This document shows positions 15,412-23,884 of a stretch of 64,000 nt of DNA, one piece after another; the first letter of the stretch is position 1, and the number at the start of each line of letters is the position of its first letter. The position numbers and the translations under genes were made by a program. Where the stretch lies: NCBI GenBank assembly GCA_038748065.1, contig JBCDJG010000006.1, positions 1 through 64,000 on the forward strand. Reading direction: 5' to 3'. Below the pieces are notes generated by a model. That model was not told the DNA's origin and ran no database searches. It saw only the letters and a list, made by a program, of their open reading frames with translations. This stretch comes from JBCDJG01 sp038748065 (GTDB lineage: Bacteria; Pseudomonadota; Gammaproteobacteria; Pseudomonadales; Halieaceae).

Positions 15412-16947
15412 TCAGTCAACCGCCTGATCAGCGGTGGTCTCTCGTTCGGACAGTTTTTTGCGCTGAATTTTCAGGTTGAAGTCACGGGGTATCTCATCGA
15501 CAAACTCGATATAGCGCGGGCGCTTGAAGCCAGCGATGTGCTCTCGGCAGAAGGCGACAAGAGATTCGCGGCTGGGTGAAGTGCCGGGTGCTGCAACGAC
15601 AAAGGCCTTCACTGCTTCACCCCAGCGTTCGTCAGGCACCCCGACAACTGCTGCGTCGAGTATCTCCGGGTGCTGCACCAGTACTGCATCGACCTCGACC
15701 GGGTAGACGTTCTCACCGCCGCTCTTGATCAGCTCTTTCTTCCTGCCGGTGATGTAGAGGAAGCCGTCCTCGTCCTCCCTGAAGAGGTCTCCCGTATGCA
15801 GCCAGCCATCGACGATGGTTTCGGCGGTCGCCTCGGGCAGGTTGTGATAGCCAAAGGTAATGCCTTCACCCTTGACCAGCAGTTCACCGATCTCACCCTG
15901 TGGCAGATCATTGCCCTCGTCGTCCACGATGCGCGTCGCCATGTGCGGCATGGCCTTGCCACAGGACTTCGGGCGAGCGATCTGGTCGGCGGGGCCCAGC
16001 ATGCTGACCCAGCAGCCGGCCTCTGTCTGGCCGTAGATGAAGCGCATGTCCATGCCCGGCATCGCCAACAACTGTTCGATAAATTCGGGTGGCAACGCGC
16101 CGCCCGGTGCGATCAGCAAGCGGAGTTTCAGGGGTAGCTGTAACTGGGCCTGCAGAGTGCCGATTTCCACCACGTTCTGCCACATCGCTTGCACCGTGAT
16201 GCCTTCCTCGCTGGTGAGTCGCAGCATGCCCTCAGCGTCGATATCGCGCGGTGGGATGACAATCTTGGCCCCCGCAACCAGGCCGCAAAGCAGCTGTGCA
16301 AAACCGTGTACATGGAACAGCGGGTTAATGCACATGAGGCAGTCATGTTCCGTGATGCCGAGCTGGGATAGCCAGGCCAGCACGTTGGTGAAATAGCCCC
16401 GCTGGTTGTGCTGGCAGCCTTTCGGCCGCCCGGTGGTGCCGCTGGTATAGAGCATGTACCAGCGGTCCAGGGGCTGAATCTCAACCTCTGTCGCGGGAAG
16501 TTCTCCTGCGGGGAGGCCCTCCAGTGCGGCGATTGCGCCTGCCGGATTGCCGGTCTCTACAATGCGCGGATCAGTGCCGCCGGCCTGCTCGAAAAGATCG
16601 ACAAAGCAGTCCGATACGAAGCACAGGTCGGGTGCCGAATCTTCGAGAATGTAGCTCAACTCTCCCGGTGCGAGGCGCCAGTTGATCGCCAGCAAGGTCG
16701 CGCCGAGCTTGGCCGATGCAATGGTCAATTCCACCATGGCGAGACCATCGAGTAATAGTACGCCCAGGGTTGTTTGCTTATCGACGCCCTGCTGTTGCAG
16801 CTCACGGGCAAGCCGATCTGTGCGAGCATCGAGGTCTGCGTAAGAGAGCCGTGCATTGTCAGCGACCAGCGCTTCCCGGCTGCCGCAGCGAGCAGCGACG
16901 TTACGAAAGAGAAACGCGATCGTTTGAGGATGTGTGCTTGGTAGCAT
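15412..16947 (-). CDS. AMP-dependent acyl-CoA synthetase/ligase
   Basis: Protein of 511 residues of the ANL superfamily, activating a carboxylic acid through an acyl-adenylate to its CoA thioester. Motifs in order: P-loop YTSGTTGRPKG near 165, IYGQTEAG near 300, GWLHTGDLFREDEDGFLYITGRKKE with the ATP-ribose Asp, GGENVYP, and the C-terminal catalytic Lys in NLKIQRKKL. It is the last gene of a same-strand run (monooxygenase, SDR, membrane protein, synthetase) with gaps of 2-12 bases, so it belongs to the AraC-box operon starting at 19752. The acid substrate is unknown. Confidence 0.9.
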   Translation of the reverse strand: MLPSTHPQTIAFLFRNVAARCGSREALVADNARLSYADLDARTDRLARELQQQGVDKQTTLGVLLLDGLAMVELTIASAKLGATLLAINWRLAPGELSYILEDSAPDLCFVSDCFVDLFEQAGGTDPRIVETGNPAGAIAALEGLPAGELPATEVEIQPLDRWYMLYTSGTTGRPKGCQHNQRGYFTNVLAWLSQLGITEHDCLMCINPLFHVHGFAQLLCGLVAGAKIVIPPRDIDAEGMLRLTSEEGITVQAMWQNVVEIGTLQAQLQLPLKLRLLIAPGGALPPEFIEQLLAMPGMDMRFIYGQTEAGCWVSMLGPADQIARPKSCGKAMPHMATRIVDDEGNDLPQGEIGELLVKGEGITFGYHNLPEATAETIVDGWLHTGDLFREDEDGFLYITGRKKELIKSGGENVYPVEVDAVLVQHPEILDAAVVGVPDERWGEAVKAFVVAAPGTSPSRESLVAFCREHIAGFKRPRYIEFVDEIPRDFNLKIQRKKLSERETTADQAVD

Positions 16948-16949
16948 GT

Positions 16950-17435
16950 CTAGGTCCTGCTGGTCAGGCCGCGCGTTGTAATGAGGTAGTAGGCGGCATA
17001 GACGGAAATGGCCGCGATGACCCCGGCCCAGCTGCCCTTCAGCAGCGAAACGCTGAGCGGACTAAGTGGCTGCAGGCCAGAGAATGACAGGAAAACGGCG
17101 AGTGGCAGGGCGACAGTGACCATGCCTGCCAAACCGACCCAGAGACAGGCCGTCCAGCCGTTGTCGGGCAACTTGTCCAAGAGCGCAGACTCGTCGAGCT
17201 CTTCGATGACGAGGTTGTTTTTGGTATTGGCGCTGCGGAACACAAAGAACATGATCACAAACAGGATGGCGGGGAACATGAAGCCCGTGGTCAAGAAGTC
17301 CGCGACCCAACCCTGGACACCGCCGGCCGGTATCGCCTCGATTTCGTGTTTTACCCAGTAGGTGATGCCCGCGTGTCCGAGCACGTTGCCGACCACGTTA
17401 TTGATGACCATTTTTTTCAGCGTTACTTGCGACAT
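16950..17435 (-). CDS. Small integral membrane protein, unknown
   Basis: Protein of 161 residues, not recognised by family. Hydrophobic segments are visible near residues 48-66 (FMFPAILFVIMFFVF), 96-118 (CLWVGLAGMVTVALPLAVFL) and 134-156 (WAGVIAAISVYAAYYLIT), with a less hydrophobic N-terminal segment. An acidic stretch (EELDESALLDKLPDNG) lies between the first two. It is tightly packed between the SDR and acyl-CoA synthetase genes of the monooxygenase operon, which suggests a role in substrate transport or membrane anchoring; this is inference. Confidence 0.7.
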   Translation of the reverse strand: MSQVTLKKMVINNVVGNVLGHAGITYWVKHEIEAIPAGGVQGWVADFLTTGFMFPAILFVIMFFVFRSANTKNNLVIEELDESALLDKLPDNGWTACLWVGLAGMVTVALPLAVFLSFSGLQPLSPLSVSLLKGSWAGVIAAISVYAAYYLITTRGLTSRT

Positions 17436-17445
17436 TGCACCAATC

Positions 17446-18273
17446 CTAGACCTCTGCCCGATTTATTGCGTTGATGAACGGCCTCGGAAACAGCCTGCTC
17501 AGGATGTCACCGCGCACGGCGTCCTTGCCAACAACGATTTTGCTGCGTTTCTTCTTCAGCCCGTCCAGGATGATTTCGGCTGCCCGTCCGGGCGCCAGGC
17601 CCAAGGCCTTGAACGCCTGGGCGAACAACTCCTGCTCTTGCTCTGACAGGGAAGTGTTCGCCACGTTACCCTGCGCCCGGGCGTTCTTAATGATATTGGT
17701 CCCTATGTGGCCCGGGTGGACGGAGGCTACCAGCACGCTGGAGTCCTTCATCTCCTGGGCCAGCACCTCGGTATAAGCGCGAATGGCAAACTTGGAGGCG
17801 CAGTACGCGGACTGCTGTTTCATAGGTACCAGGCCGAACAGGCTGGAAACATTGGCAACGAAGCCCTCAGGCCTCGCTTTTAACAGAGGCAGAAATTCCT
17901 GGGTGCCATAGACCATGCCCATGAAGTTGATCGACATGACTTTCTCGAGTTGCGCGTAGGTGGTGTCTTGCGCGGTGCCGGTAAAGGTAATGCCCGCATT
18001 GTTGATGATGCCGTCGATGGTGCCATGCTCAGTGAGCGCTGCATCCTTGAAGGTGCGCCAGTCTTCAAGCTGGCTAACGTCAAGTGGGTGTGCTGTGCAG
18101 CGCGCGTTGGGCCCTAGCTCATCTCTCACCCGCTCGATTACCGCTGCGGCGCCCTCGGCGTCGATATCCGCCAGGGCCATGGAGGCACCGCGCCGCGCGC
18201 ACTCGATGGCTAGAGAGCGGCCGATGCCGGAGGCGCCGCCTGTGATCACGATAGTTTTGCCGGCAACGTCCAC
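17446..18273 (-). CDS. Short-chain dehydrogenase/reductase (monooxygenase operon)
   Basis: Classical SDR of 275 residues with TGGASGIG at 11-18, NNAG near 92, SSLFG (Ser) and YCASK (Tyr/Lys) of the active site, and a C-terminal extension ending FPRPFINAINRAEV. Such extensions are common in SDRs accompanying Baeyer-Villiger monooxygenases. It starts 12 bases after the monooxygenase stop, so it is cotranscribed. It probably oxidises an alcohol to the ketone substrate of the monooxygenase; the direction is inferred from context. Confidence 0.9.
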   Translation of the reverse strand: MDVAGKTIVITGGASGIGRSLAIECARRGASMALADIDAEGAAAVIERVRDELGPNARCTAHPLDVSQLEDWRTFKDAALTEHGTIDGIINNAGITFTGTAQDTTYAQLEKVMSINFMGMVYGTQEFLPLLKARPEGFVANVSSLFGLVPMKQQSAYCASKFAIRAYTEVLAQEMKDSSVLVASVHPGHIGTNIIKNARAQGNVANTSLSEQEQELFAQAFKALGLAPGRAAEIILDGLKKKRSKIVVGKDAVRGDILSRLFPRPFINAINRAEV

Positions 18274-18285
18274 GTCTTACGGCCC

Positions 18286-19752
18286 TTATTCGTAAACCAG
18301 CGCGTCTTCGTCGAGATCGAAGGTGGGCAGCTGATCCTTTTCCACGTAGTAGTCCGGCGAGAAACTCCAGGGCTCGCGGTCGCCGCTGCTGGGCATTCGG
18401 TCAACCGCGCGATTCATATAGCCAGGGTTGAACTCTTCTTCTGCAATCCAGCGTCGCCTGGGCATGTCTGCATCTTCGGGCCGCAGCTTCGGCGTCACAA
18501 CGCGTGCCTGTTTCTCATCCAGGTGGTTGAGCAGGCGGCAAATGTATTCCCCCACGAGATCAACGCGCATGGTCCAACTGGTGCGAAGATAGCCGAACAT
18601 GAACGCGAAGTTCGGGAAGTCCGACAGCATGATGCCGCGGTAGGTGAAGGAATCAACCGGGTTGAGTGGCTCGCCGTCTGTTGTGCAAGCGATGCCGCCC
18701 ATGGCAAGCACGTTAAAGCCTGTTGCTGTGATAATGACGTCTGCCGCCAGCGTCTCGCCGGAGCGCAGCTGGATGCCGCTCTCGGTGATTTGCTCGATAT
18801 GGTCCGTCACGATGCTGGCACGGCCGTCGGAGATAGCCCTGAACAGGTCAGCGTCCGGCACGAAGGCCAGGCGCTGCTGCCAGGGGCGATAACTTGGCGT
18901 GAAGTGCTTGCGTGTCAGCTCTTCTCCCACGTATTCGCTCACGCCTTTGAGCAGTTCTGCCCTGATGTACTCCGGGTATTCTGCTGCTGCATGCTGTATT
19001 TCTTTCGCCGTTTGCAGGAGGTCGCGGCGCACGATTTCGTGTATCCAGGACTCGGGTATCTGCAGTTGGCGCAGGCGGTCGGCCAGCTCGTTGCGATTCT
19101 GGTCGGTCCAGAAATAGGTCGGTGACCGTTGCAGCATGGTGACATGCGCGCAGTCATCAGCGATGTTGGGTATCAGCGTCGCTGCTGTTGCGCCAGAGCC
19201 GATAACCACCACGCGTTTGCCCGAGAGATCGATGTCTTCGGGCCAGGTCTGCGGATGGACGACTTCGCCCTTGAAACTGGCCAGCCCGGGCCAGTCCGGG
19301 GTGTAACCCTTGTGATGATCGTAGTAACCGCCCGTCCAGATGAAGAAATCGCAGCTCAGCTGCAGGTCTTCACCGGTATCGACCCGGGTGATGTCGAGTC
19401 GCCAGATTTTGTCGGTGCTGGACCAGTGGGCCCCAGTGATGCGGTGCTGGTAGCGGATGTGCTGGTGCAGCGCGTCGTCGGCTATCACGTCCGACATGTA
19501 GTCAAGGATGCTCTTGGCGTTGGCGATAGGCGCGCCTGTCCACGGCTTGAACTTGTAGCCAAAGGTGTACAGATCGCTGTCGGAGCGGATGCCCGGGTAA
19601 GTATGGGTGACCCAGGTGCCACCGAAGGTGTCCTTCTCCTCCAGCATAACGAGGCTTTTTTCCGGACATTCTTGCAGCAGGTGATGTGCGACGCCGAGGC
19701 CGGAAATGCCCGCCCCAACGAGGACGACATTGACGTGTTCGATGGTACTCAC
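18286..19752 (-). CDS. Flavin-containing (Baeyer-Villiger-type) monooxygenase
   Basis: Protein of 488 residues with FAD-binding GAGISG at 13-18, NADPH-binding GSGATA at 185-190, and between them a BVMO-like fingerprint at 160-171 (FKGEVVHPQTWP, pattern F-x-G-x3-H-x3-W-P). YPGIRSDSDLYTFGY is also typical. Enzymes of this class insert oxygen into ketones to give esters or lactones, or oxidise soft heteroatoms. The start is GTG at 19752 with GAGGTGA upstream. It is the first gene of the operon and lies 64 bases from the conserved AraC-type box at 19816-19858. Confidence 0.92.
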   Translation of the reverse strand: MSTIEHVNVVLVGAGISGLGVAHHLLQECPEKSLVMLEEKDTFGGTWVTHTYPGIRSDSDLYTFGYKFKPWTGAPIANAKSILDYMSDVIADDALHQHIRYQHRITGAHWSSTDKIWRLDITRVDTGEDLQLSCDFFIWTGGYYDHHKGYTPDWPGLASFKGEVVHPQTWPEDIDLSGKRVVVIGSGATAATLIPNIADDCAHVTMLQRSPTYFWTDQNRNELADRLRQLQIPESWIHEIVRRDLLQTAKEIQHAAAEYPEYIRAELLKGVSEYVGEELTRKHFTPSYRPWQQRLAFVPDADLFRAISDGRASIVTDHIEQITESGIQLRSGETLAADVIITATGFNVLAMGGIACTTDGEPLNPVDSFTYRGIMLSDFPNFAFMFGYLRTSWTMRVDLVGEYICRLLNHLDEKQARVVTPKLRPEDADMPRRRWIAEEEFNPGYMNRAVDRMPSSGDREPWSFSPDYYVEKDQLPTFDLDEDALVYE

Positions 19753-19815
19753 TGCTCACCTCAACTGGTGATTCGTCTTATAGTGATGAGGGATGTTAGG
19801 GGACTGCCCCTGTGT

Positions 19816-19858
19816 GATCGATTGCAGATCACGCCAGTGTTTTGATAATTCAGGCCAC
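19816..19858 (-). promoter_or_regulatory. Conserved AraC-regulon box, copy 1
   Basis: Read towards the monooxygenase gene: TGGCCTGAATTATCAA, then CTGGCGTGATCTGCAATCG. It is almost identical to copy 3 (41 of 43 positions) and clearly related to copy 2. A TAACAT hexamer follows 20 bases after the CAATCG end, a plausible -10. The box end lies 64 bases from the GTG start. It is predicted to be bound by the AraC regulator at 21567-22655. Confidence 0.75.
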
Positions 19859-19909
19859 GTTGGCACAACGAGATAAATAACGAGACAAATAACGAGATAG
19901 AGTTAGTCG

Positions 19910-21460
19910 CTAGCCGTCCCAGATCGCCCGGAGGTGTGGGTCCACGTCGTGGCGCAATTCGATCCTGTCATTGAACACCATGGTGGCCCGGTCTTGCGCA
20001 TCAAACGGGTGCCAGTCGGGCAGCCGGTCGGCCGCGGGTTTGCCATGGCGGGCAAAGTTCACCCAGGTGTCACTGACCGTGTTTGCCAGCTCGCGCAAAG
20101 GCTCGATGTCCCCTAAAAGTGCGGCAAAGGCCTCGAGGTTCTGGTTACAAAAAGGCACGTCGATACCATGAATTGCACCGATAGCCCCGTGCTTTACCGG
20201 TGTTGCCCAGTCGAACTGGTAGAGCCAGGTCCGTCCCGAACTCGTTGCTGCATGTGCCTCCGCCGCCTTGACTGAGCCGCGACGGAACATGCAGTCAGTG
20301 ACGACCTGGTTGCGTACCTCTGTTTTTGAAGCCTGCGGCATCGCCTGGCGGTATTTCTCAAAGACCAGTTTGTGCTCGTTCCTGGGTTTCATGAGTCCCT
20401 TGAAATAGAACATGCACATCCATGCGGCCAGACTTTGCGGGCCCGGCATCACCAGCGGGAACAGCCGGCCATCTTCCTTGACGCTGCCGATCATAAGGTC
20501 AATGTCGCTGGCCACGCCTTGGGCCAGGGAATCAAGGATGCTGACGGGTTGGAAGACGTCGCCGTACTGCACGCCGATGTTGCCGTTGTAAGCCAGCTCC
20601 CCGTATTTTTCTTCACCGCCCTTGGCGATGAGCTTCCTCGCTGCGGCCATGTGACTCACGGTGTCTCTAGCAGTCAGTGCTGCGATGGCGGATCGATCCC
20701 CCGGCTTGATACCGATCGCCGCTAACAGGTCGGGCGCAAAGCGCTCGTGTGCGGAAACGGGTGAACCGATTTCCGGCGTGCCGCTTTGTGCAATAGCGCG
20801 CTTGAACAGGCCGCGCATGGCGGGGCTGGCGAGGAGCGCGGCGACGCTCTGCCCACCGGCGGATTCACCGAAGATCGTGACATTGTCACGGTCGCCGCCG
20901 AACTGGCTGATGTTGTCCTGTACCCAGCGCAGTGCTGCCATCTGGTCCAGGAAGCCGCGGTTGGGGCCACAGAAATCATCATCGAACATGCCCGGTGCAG
21001 TGAACGAGCCCATCAATCCGAGTCGATAGTTGATGCTAACCACAACAACCTCTTTCCTGGCGAGGTTGTGGCCTTCATAGATGGGCAGTGAGCCCGAACC
21101 CGTGGTGTAGGCTCCGCCGTGAATCCAAACCAGAACGGGCAGTTTGGCCTCCGGGTCGAGGCTGGGTGTCCAGACATTGAGGTTCAGGCAGTCGTCACCG
21201 GCCGGCTCATCAACCCAGAGGGTTTCCATGAAGATCTTGCCCGCCGGCCCCGCGAGCCACTTGTTGGGCGGGCTCTCCTGCGTGCAGATATTGCCGAAGC
21301 GTGTGGCGTCGCGTTGGCCCGACCACGCCTCTGGCAAAGCGGGCGGCAGCCAGCGCGCTTCGCCCGATATCGGGGCAGCGTAAGGAATGCCTTTGAAGCT
21401 ATGGATGCCCTCCGTTTCGCTGCCAGCAAGAGAGCCGCTGTCTACCCGGACCACTGCCAT
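19910..21460 (-). CDS. Carboxylesterase type B
   Basis: Protein of 516 residues of the type-B carboxylesterase/para-nitrobenzyl esterase family. HGGAY at 114-118 forms the oxyanion hole, the nucleophile is Ser200 in FGESAGG, and HGAIGAIHGIDVPF near 420 carries the catalytic His. EDCLNLNVW-like CLNLNVW near 91 is the family's second signature. No signal peptide is visible, so it is cytoplasmic. It lies between the monooxygenase operon and the AraC gene and has its own AraC-type box at the same 64-base distance. It probably hydrolyses the ester made by the monooxygenase. Confidence 0.92.
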   Translation of the reverse strand: MAVVRVDSGSLAGSETEGIHSFKGIPYAAPISGEARWLPPALPEAWSGQRDATRFGNICTQESPPNKWLAGPAGKIFMETLWVDEPAGDDCLNLNVWTPSLDPEAKLPVLVWIHGGAYTTGSGSLPIYEGHNLARKEVVVVSINYRLGLMGSFTAPGMFDDDFCGPNRGFLDQMAALRWVQDNISQFGGDRDNVTIFGESAGGQSVAALLASPAMRGLFKRAIAQSGTPEIGSPVSAHERFAPDLLAAIGIKPGDRSAIAALTARDTVSHMAAARKLIAKGGEEKYGELAYNGNIGVQYGDVFQPVSILDSLAQGVASDIDLMIGSVKEDGRLFPLVMPGPQSLAAWMCMFYFKGLMKPRNEHKLVFEKYRQAMPQASKTEVRNQVVTDCMFRRGSVKAAEAHAATSSGRTWLYQFDWATPVKHGAIGAIHGIDVPFCNQNLEAFAALLGDIEPLRELANTVSDTWVNFARHGKPAADRLPDWHPFDAQDRATMVFNDRIELRHDVDPHLRAIWDG

Positions 21461-21523
21461 GGTCGTTCTCCGGTTTTATGGTTTTCTGGATGCTCGCTGA
21501 TAGTAGGGGAGTCGCCCCCGCCT

Positions 21524-21565
21524 GGCGATTGCAGATCGCGCCATTGCTTTGATAACTTAGGCCAG
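21524..21565 (-). promoter_or_regulatory. Conserved AraC-regulon box, copy 2
   Basis: Read towards the esterase gene: TGGCCTAAGTTATCAA, then ATGGCGCGATCTGCAATCG. TACTAT follows 20 bases later as the -10 candidate, and the box end is 64 bases from the esterase ATG. Its other end lies 1 base before the AraC ATG (21567), covering that gene's ribosome-binding region, so binding could also repress the regulator's own expression. Confidence 0.72.
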
Positions 21566-21566
21566 C

Positions 21567-22655
21567 ATGGCGCAACGAGATAACAAGGCCGCTGAAAAGA
21601 TTGTCGCCACCATCGACCTCGGGACCACGCAGCGAACGATTGGTGGTGTGCTCCCACAGTTTGATGTGTTCAAGGTCGAGCGCGACGACGCAATCAGCAT
21701 ACTCGGCGGGGTTGGTCTGCCGGCCATCGCATTCGACGACCCCAGCTTCCCGATCTCCCTGACCCAGGATTTCGAGATCCTGAACGAAATTCGCAAGCAC
21801 CTGCCCAGTGAAACCTCGATAGAGGCGAGGATGTTCTGGATGATGCTGGGCACCCGCGTCAACATGCTGGGGCCCATGGGTATGGTGTGGCAAAGTGCCC
21901 CAACCCTGTTTGACGCGCTTCAGGTGCTGGCAACCTATCCCCAGGCCCAGTACGGGCACAGCCGCATGGTGATATTCGCCTCGGCGAAAGAAGAGCGCAT
22001 CGAGTACCACCTCGACAAGGGTCAGATACCGCTGGGCGCTCCCGATGATGTGGAGGCGACCTACCGCTACGTTCTCCTGTTGGAGCTGACAGCAAGCGTG
22101 GCGGCCAACCTCGATATCGTATCTGACCGGTCCCTCGTGCGTTCGGTGCATGTGCCTTTTGCTCAGCCGCCCGATTGGTCTGCCATCGCTGGCTTGCTGG
22201 ATATACCCATTGAGTTTGACGCGGCACATGCTGGCATTGTGTTCAAGCCCGGGTATTTGCGCGATGTCCCGAGGCGCGCACATGACATCAGCTTCAGGCT
22301 GGCGACAAAAATCGTGGGTAAAGAATCCGCGCTGCTGGCCGAGGATACGTCTTTTCGCAACCGGGTAGCGCGCTGGCTCTGGGCATCATCACCCCCGCTG
22401 AAGAAAGCTGAAATTGCCCGCTTGTTGGGCGTCTCCGAGCGCAGCCTGACGCGCCAGCTGGCCTGCGAGGGTACCCACTACAACGCGCTCTTCGCCGAGG
22501 TGCAGTCAGAGCGGGCGCGGAACCTGCTGGCCAATCCAAAGCTCAAGATTTCAGAAGTGGCTTACCGCATGGGCTACTCGGACCCTGCCGCGTTCACGCG
22601 GGCATTCACAAACTGGCAGGGCATTACGCCCTCTGACTGGCGCGCCGGGCAGTAG
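21567..22655 (+). CDS. AraC-family regulator of the monooxygenase/esterase/PhyH regulon
   Basis: Protein of 362 residues. The N-terminal two thirds fit the arabinose-binding-like AraC sensor domain common in OruR/ArgR-type regulators; the C-terminal 100 residues form the double helix-turn-helix (IARLLGVSERSLTRQL; KISEVAYRMGYSDPAAFTRAFTNWQGITPSDWR). It is divergent from the esterase gene and sits in the middle of three copies of one box, one of them touching its start codon. The regulon assignment follows from this geometry and is not proven. Confidence 0.92.
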   Translation: MAQRDNKAAEKIVATIDLGTTQRTIGGVLPQFDVFKVERDDAISILGGVGLPAIAFDDPSFPISLTQDFEILNEIRKHLPSETSIEARMFWMMLGTRVNMLGPMGMVWQSAPTLFDALQVLATYPQAQYGHSRMVIFASAKEERIEYHLDKGQIPLGAPDDVEATYRYVLLLELTASVAANLDIVSDRSLVRSVHVPFAQPPDWSAIAGLLDIPIEFDAAHAGIVFKPGYLRDVPRRAHDISFRLATKIVGKESALLAEDTSFRNRVARWLWASSPPLKKAEIARLLGVSERSLTRQLACEGTHYNALFAEVQSERARNLLANPKLKISEVAYRMGYSDPAAFTRAFTNWQGITPSDWRAGQ

Positions 22656-22670
22656 GCTCATAAGGCCGTT

Positions 22671-22713
22671 GTGGCCTGAATTATCAAGACTCTGGCGTGA
22701 TCTGCAATCGATC
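22671..22713 (+). promoter_or_regulatory. Conserved AraC-regulon box, copy 3
   Basis: Plus-strand copy: TGGCCTGAATTATCAA, then CTGGCGTGATCTGCAATCG, ending GATC. Compared with copy 1 only two of 43 positions differ. TAACCT follows 21 bases after CAATCG. The first downstream start codon is the ATG of a 29-codon ORF at 22792; the PhyH gene starts at 22885. It is predicted to activate the PhyH/TonB-receptor operon. Confidence 0.75.
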
Positions 22714-22791
22714 TGCTGCGCCTCCATGCCCTAACCTGTGGTCACTCTAAGCATAAAAGGCCGCGAAAAGCGGTGTAATCAGGGAGGGCCG

Positions 22792-22881
22792 ATGCAAAAC
22801 CCTTCAAGCAAGGCACCCGCGGGTGTGATCCTCTTCGGAATCGACTTGACGTCTTCTCGCCTGTTGGGTGGACGGGGCTAA
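22792..22881 (+). CDS. 29-codon upstream ORF (leader peptide candidate)
   Basis: ATG at 22792 with a strong AGGGAGG 4 bases upstream opens a 29-codon frame starting MQNPSSKAPAGVIL and ending in TAA at 22879-22881. The PhyH ATG follows 3 bases after the stop, in the same frame, and has no good Shine-Dalgarno of its own. It may be a leader peptide that couples translation of PhyH. Alternatively the TAA is a mutation or sequence error in a PhyH protein with a longer N-terminus. The peptide itself is not recognised. Confidence 0.45.
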   Translation: MQNPSSKAPAGVILFGIDLTSSRLLGGRG

Positions 22882-22884
22882 GCC

Positions 22885-23865
22885 ATGGCCATCTCGACAC
22901 ACAAGGTACAGACACTCGGTGAGTCCGCACGCGCCTTGCAGCTCGAAGAGCACGTATTGCAGCTTGAACTCGATGGCCTGGCCATCGTGCCGCCAGAGGC
23001 CACCGGTGTTGATATGGCAAGCATCGACAGGGCGGCGGAGCTGATGCTGGCGGATGCGGAGAACATTACCGGCAGCGCTTTCAGTTTGAGTGCCGGCCCG
23101 GCAGAAGCGCTTGAATGGCCAGCTCCCCCCTTTGGCCTGCACCTCGCTGATACGAAAGCGGCAGGTGATATTGGCGAGGTGACCCAGTTCCAGCTGCAGT
23201 CACTGCACAGCCGGGATCGCGTCTTTCGTGATCTGATTATCAACCCGGTTGCGCTGGCCCTGGTCGAGCACACAATGGCGACCCAGCCCATGCTCAGCAG
23301 CAGCAACGGCTTCGTCAAATGGCAGGGTGAATTCGGCTACGGCAACAACCTCGGCTTACACAGCGACCAGGCACTCGTGCCGCAGCCCTGGGGCGCGGTC
23401 GCGTTCAATGCCAACGCGACCTGGTGTCTAACAGACTATTCAAAAGAGGATGGTGCGCTGGCCTATGTGCCGGGGTCGCACCGTGAGTTCGGGACGCCGC
23501 CAGCCGACGCCCACCAGCGCGCCATTGCCGCGGCCGCGCCCAAGGGCGCTCTGATCGTGTTCCACGGCGCCACCTGGCATGGCGCCTACGCGCGCACTAA
23601 CCCGGGGATGCGTCTCACCGTGGCCAATTACTACAGCCACCCGGTCATCCAGCCGCAGGAGGATCTGCGGCATGGTTTCGCGCCGGAACTCGCCGCGGAC
23701 AGCGACAACCCTGAACTGCTCAAACAAGTGTTGGGCCTGTACGCCCCTGGCCCCTATGCAACTACTGACAACACGGAACGTGTCAAGTACGGCATGGGCT
23801 GGCTGCCCCACGTGAAGGGCAGCGAACCGCATGCAATTACACCTTTAACAACAAAACAGAGTTAA
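22885..23865 (+). CDS. Phytanoyl-CoA dioxygenase (PhyH)-like oxygenase
   Basis: Protein of 326 residues of the Fe(II)/2-oxoglutarate-dependent PhyH family. The iron triad is H159-x-D161 (LGLHSDQ) and His232 (TWHGAYARTNPGMR), with Arg243 positioned to bind 2-oxoglutarate. YVPGSHREFG and NYYSHPVIQPQEDLR are further family landmarks. It hydroxylates an unidentified substrate. It precedes a TonB-dependent receptor by 19 bases and shares its transcript; the operon is preceded by box copy 3. Its start is coupled to the 29-codon upstream ORF. Confidence 0.88.
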   Translation: MAISTHKVQTLGESARALQLEEHVLQLELDGLAIVPPEATGVDMASIDRAAELMLADAENITGSAFSLSAGPAEALEWPAPPFGLHLADTKAAGDIGEVTQFQLQSLHSRDRVFRDLIINPVALALVEHTMATQPMLSSSNGFVKWQGEFGYGNNLGLHSDQALVPQPWGAVAFNANATWCLTDYSKEDGALAYVPGSHREFGTPPADAHQRAIAAAAPKGALIVFHGATWHGAYARTNPGMRLTVANYYSHPVIQPQEDLRHGFAPELAADSDNPELLKQVLGLYAPGPYATTDNTERVKYGMGWLPHVKGSEPHAITPLTTKQS

Positions 23866-23884
23866 TCCGCAGGAGAATAACAGT

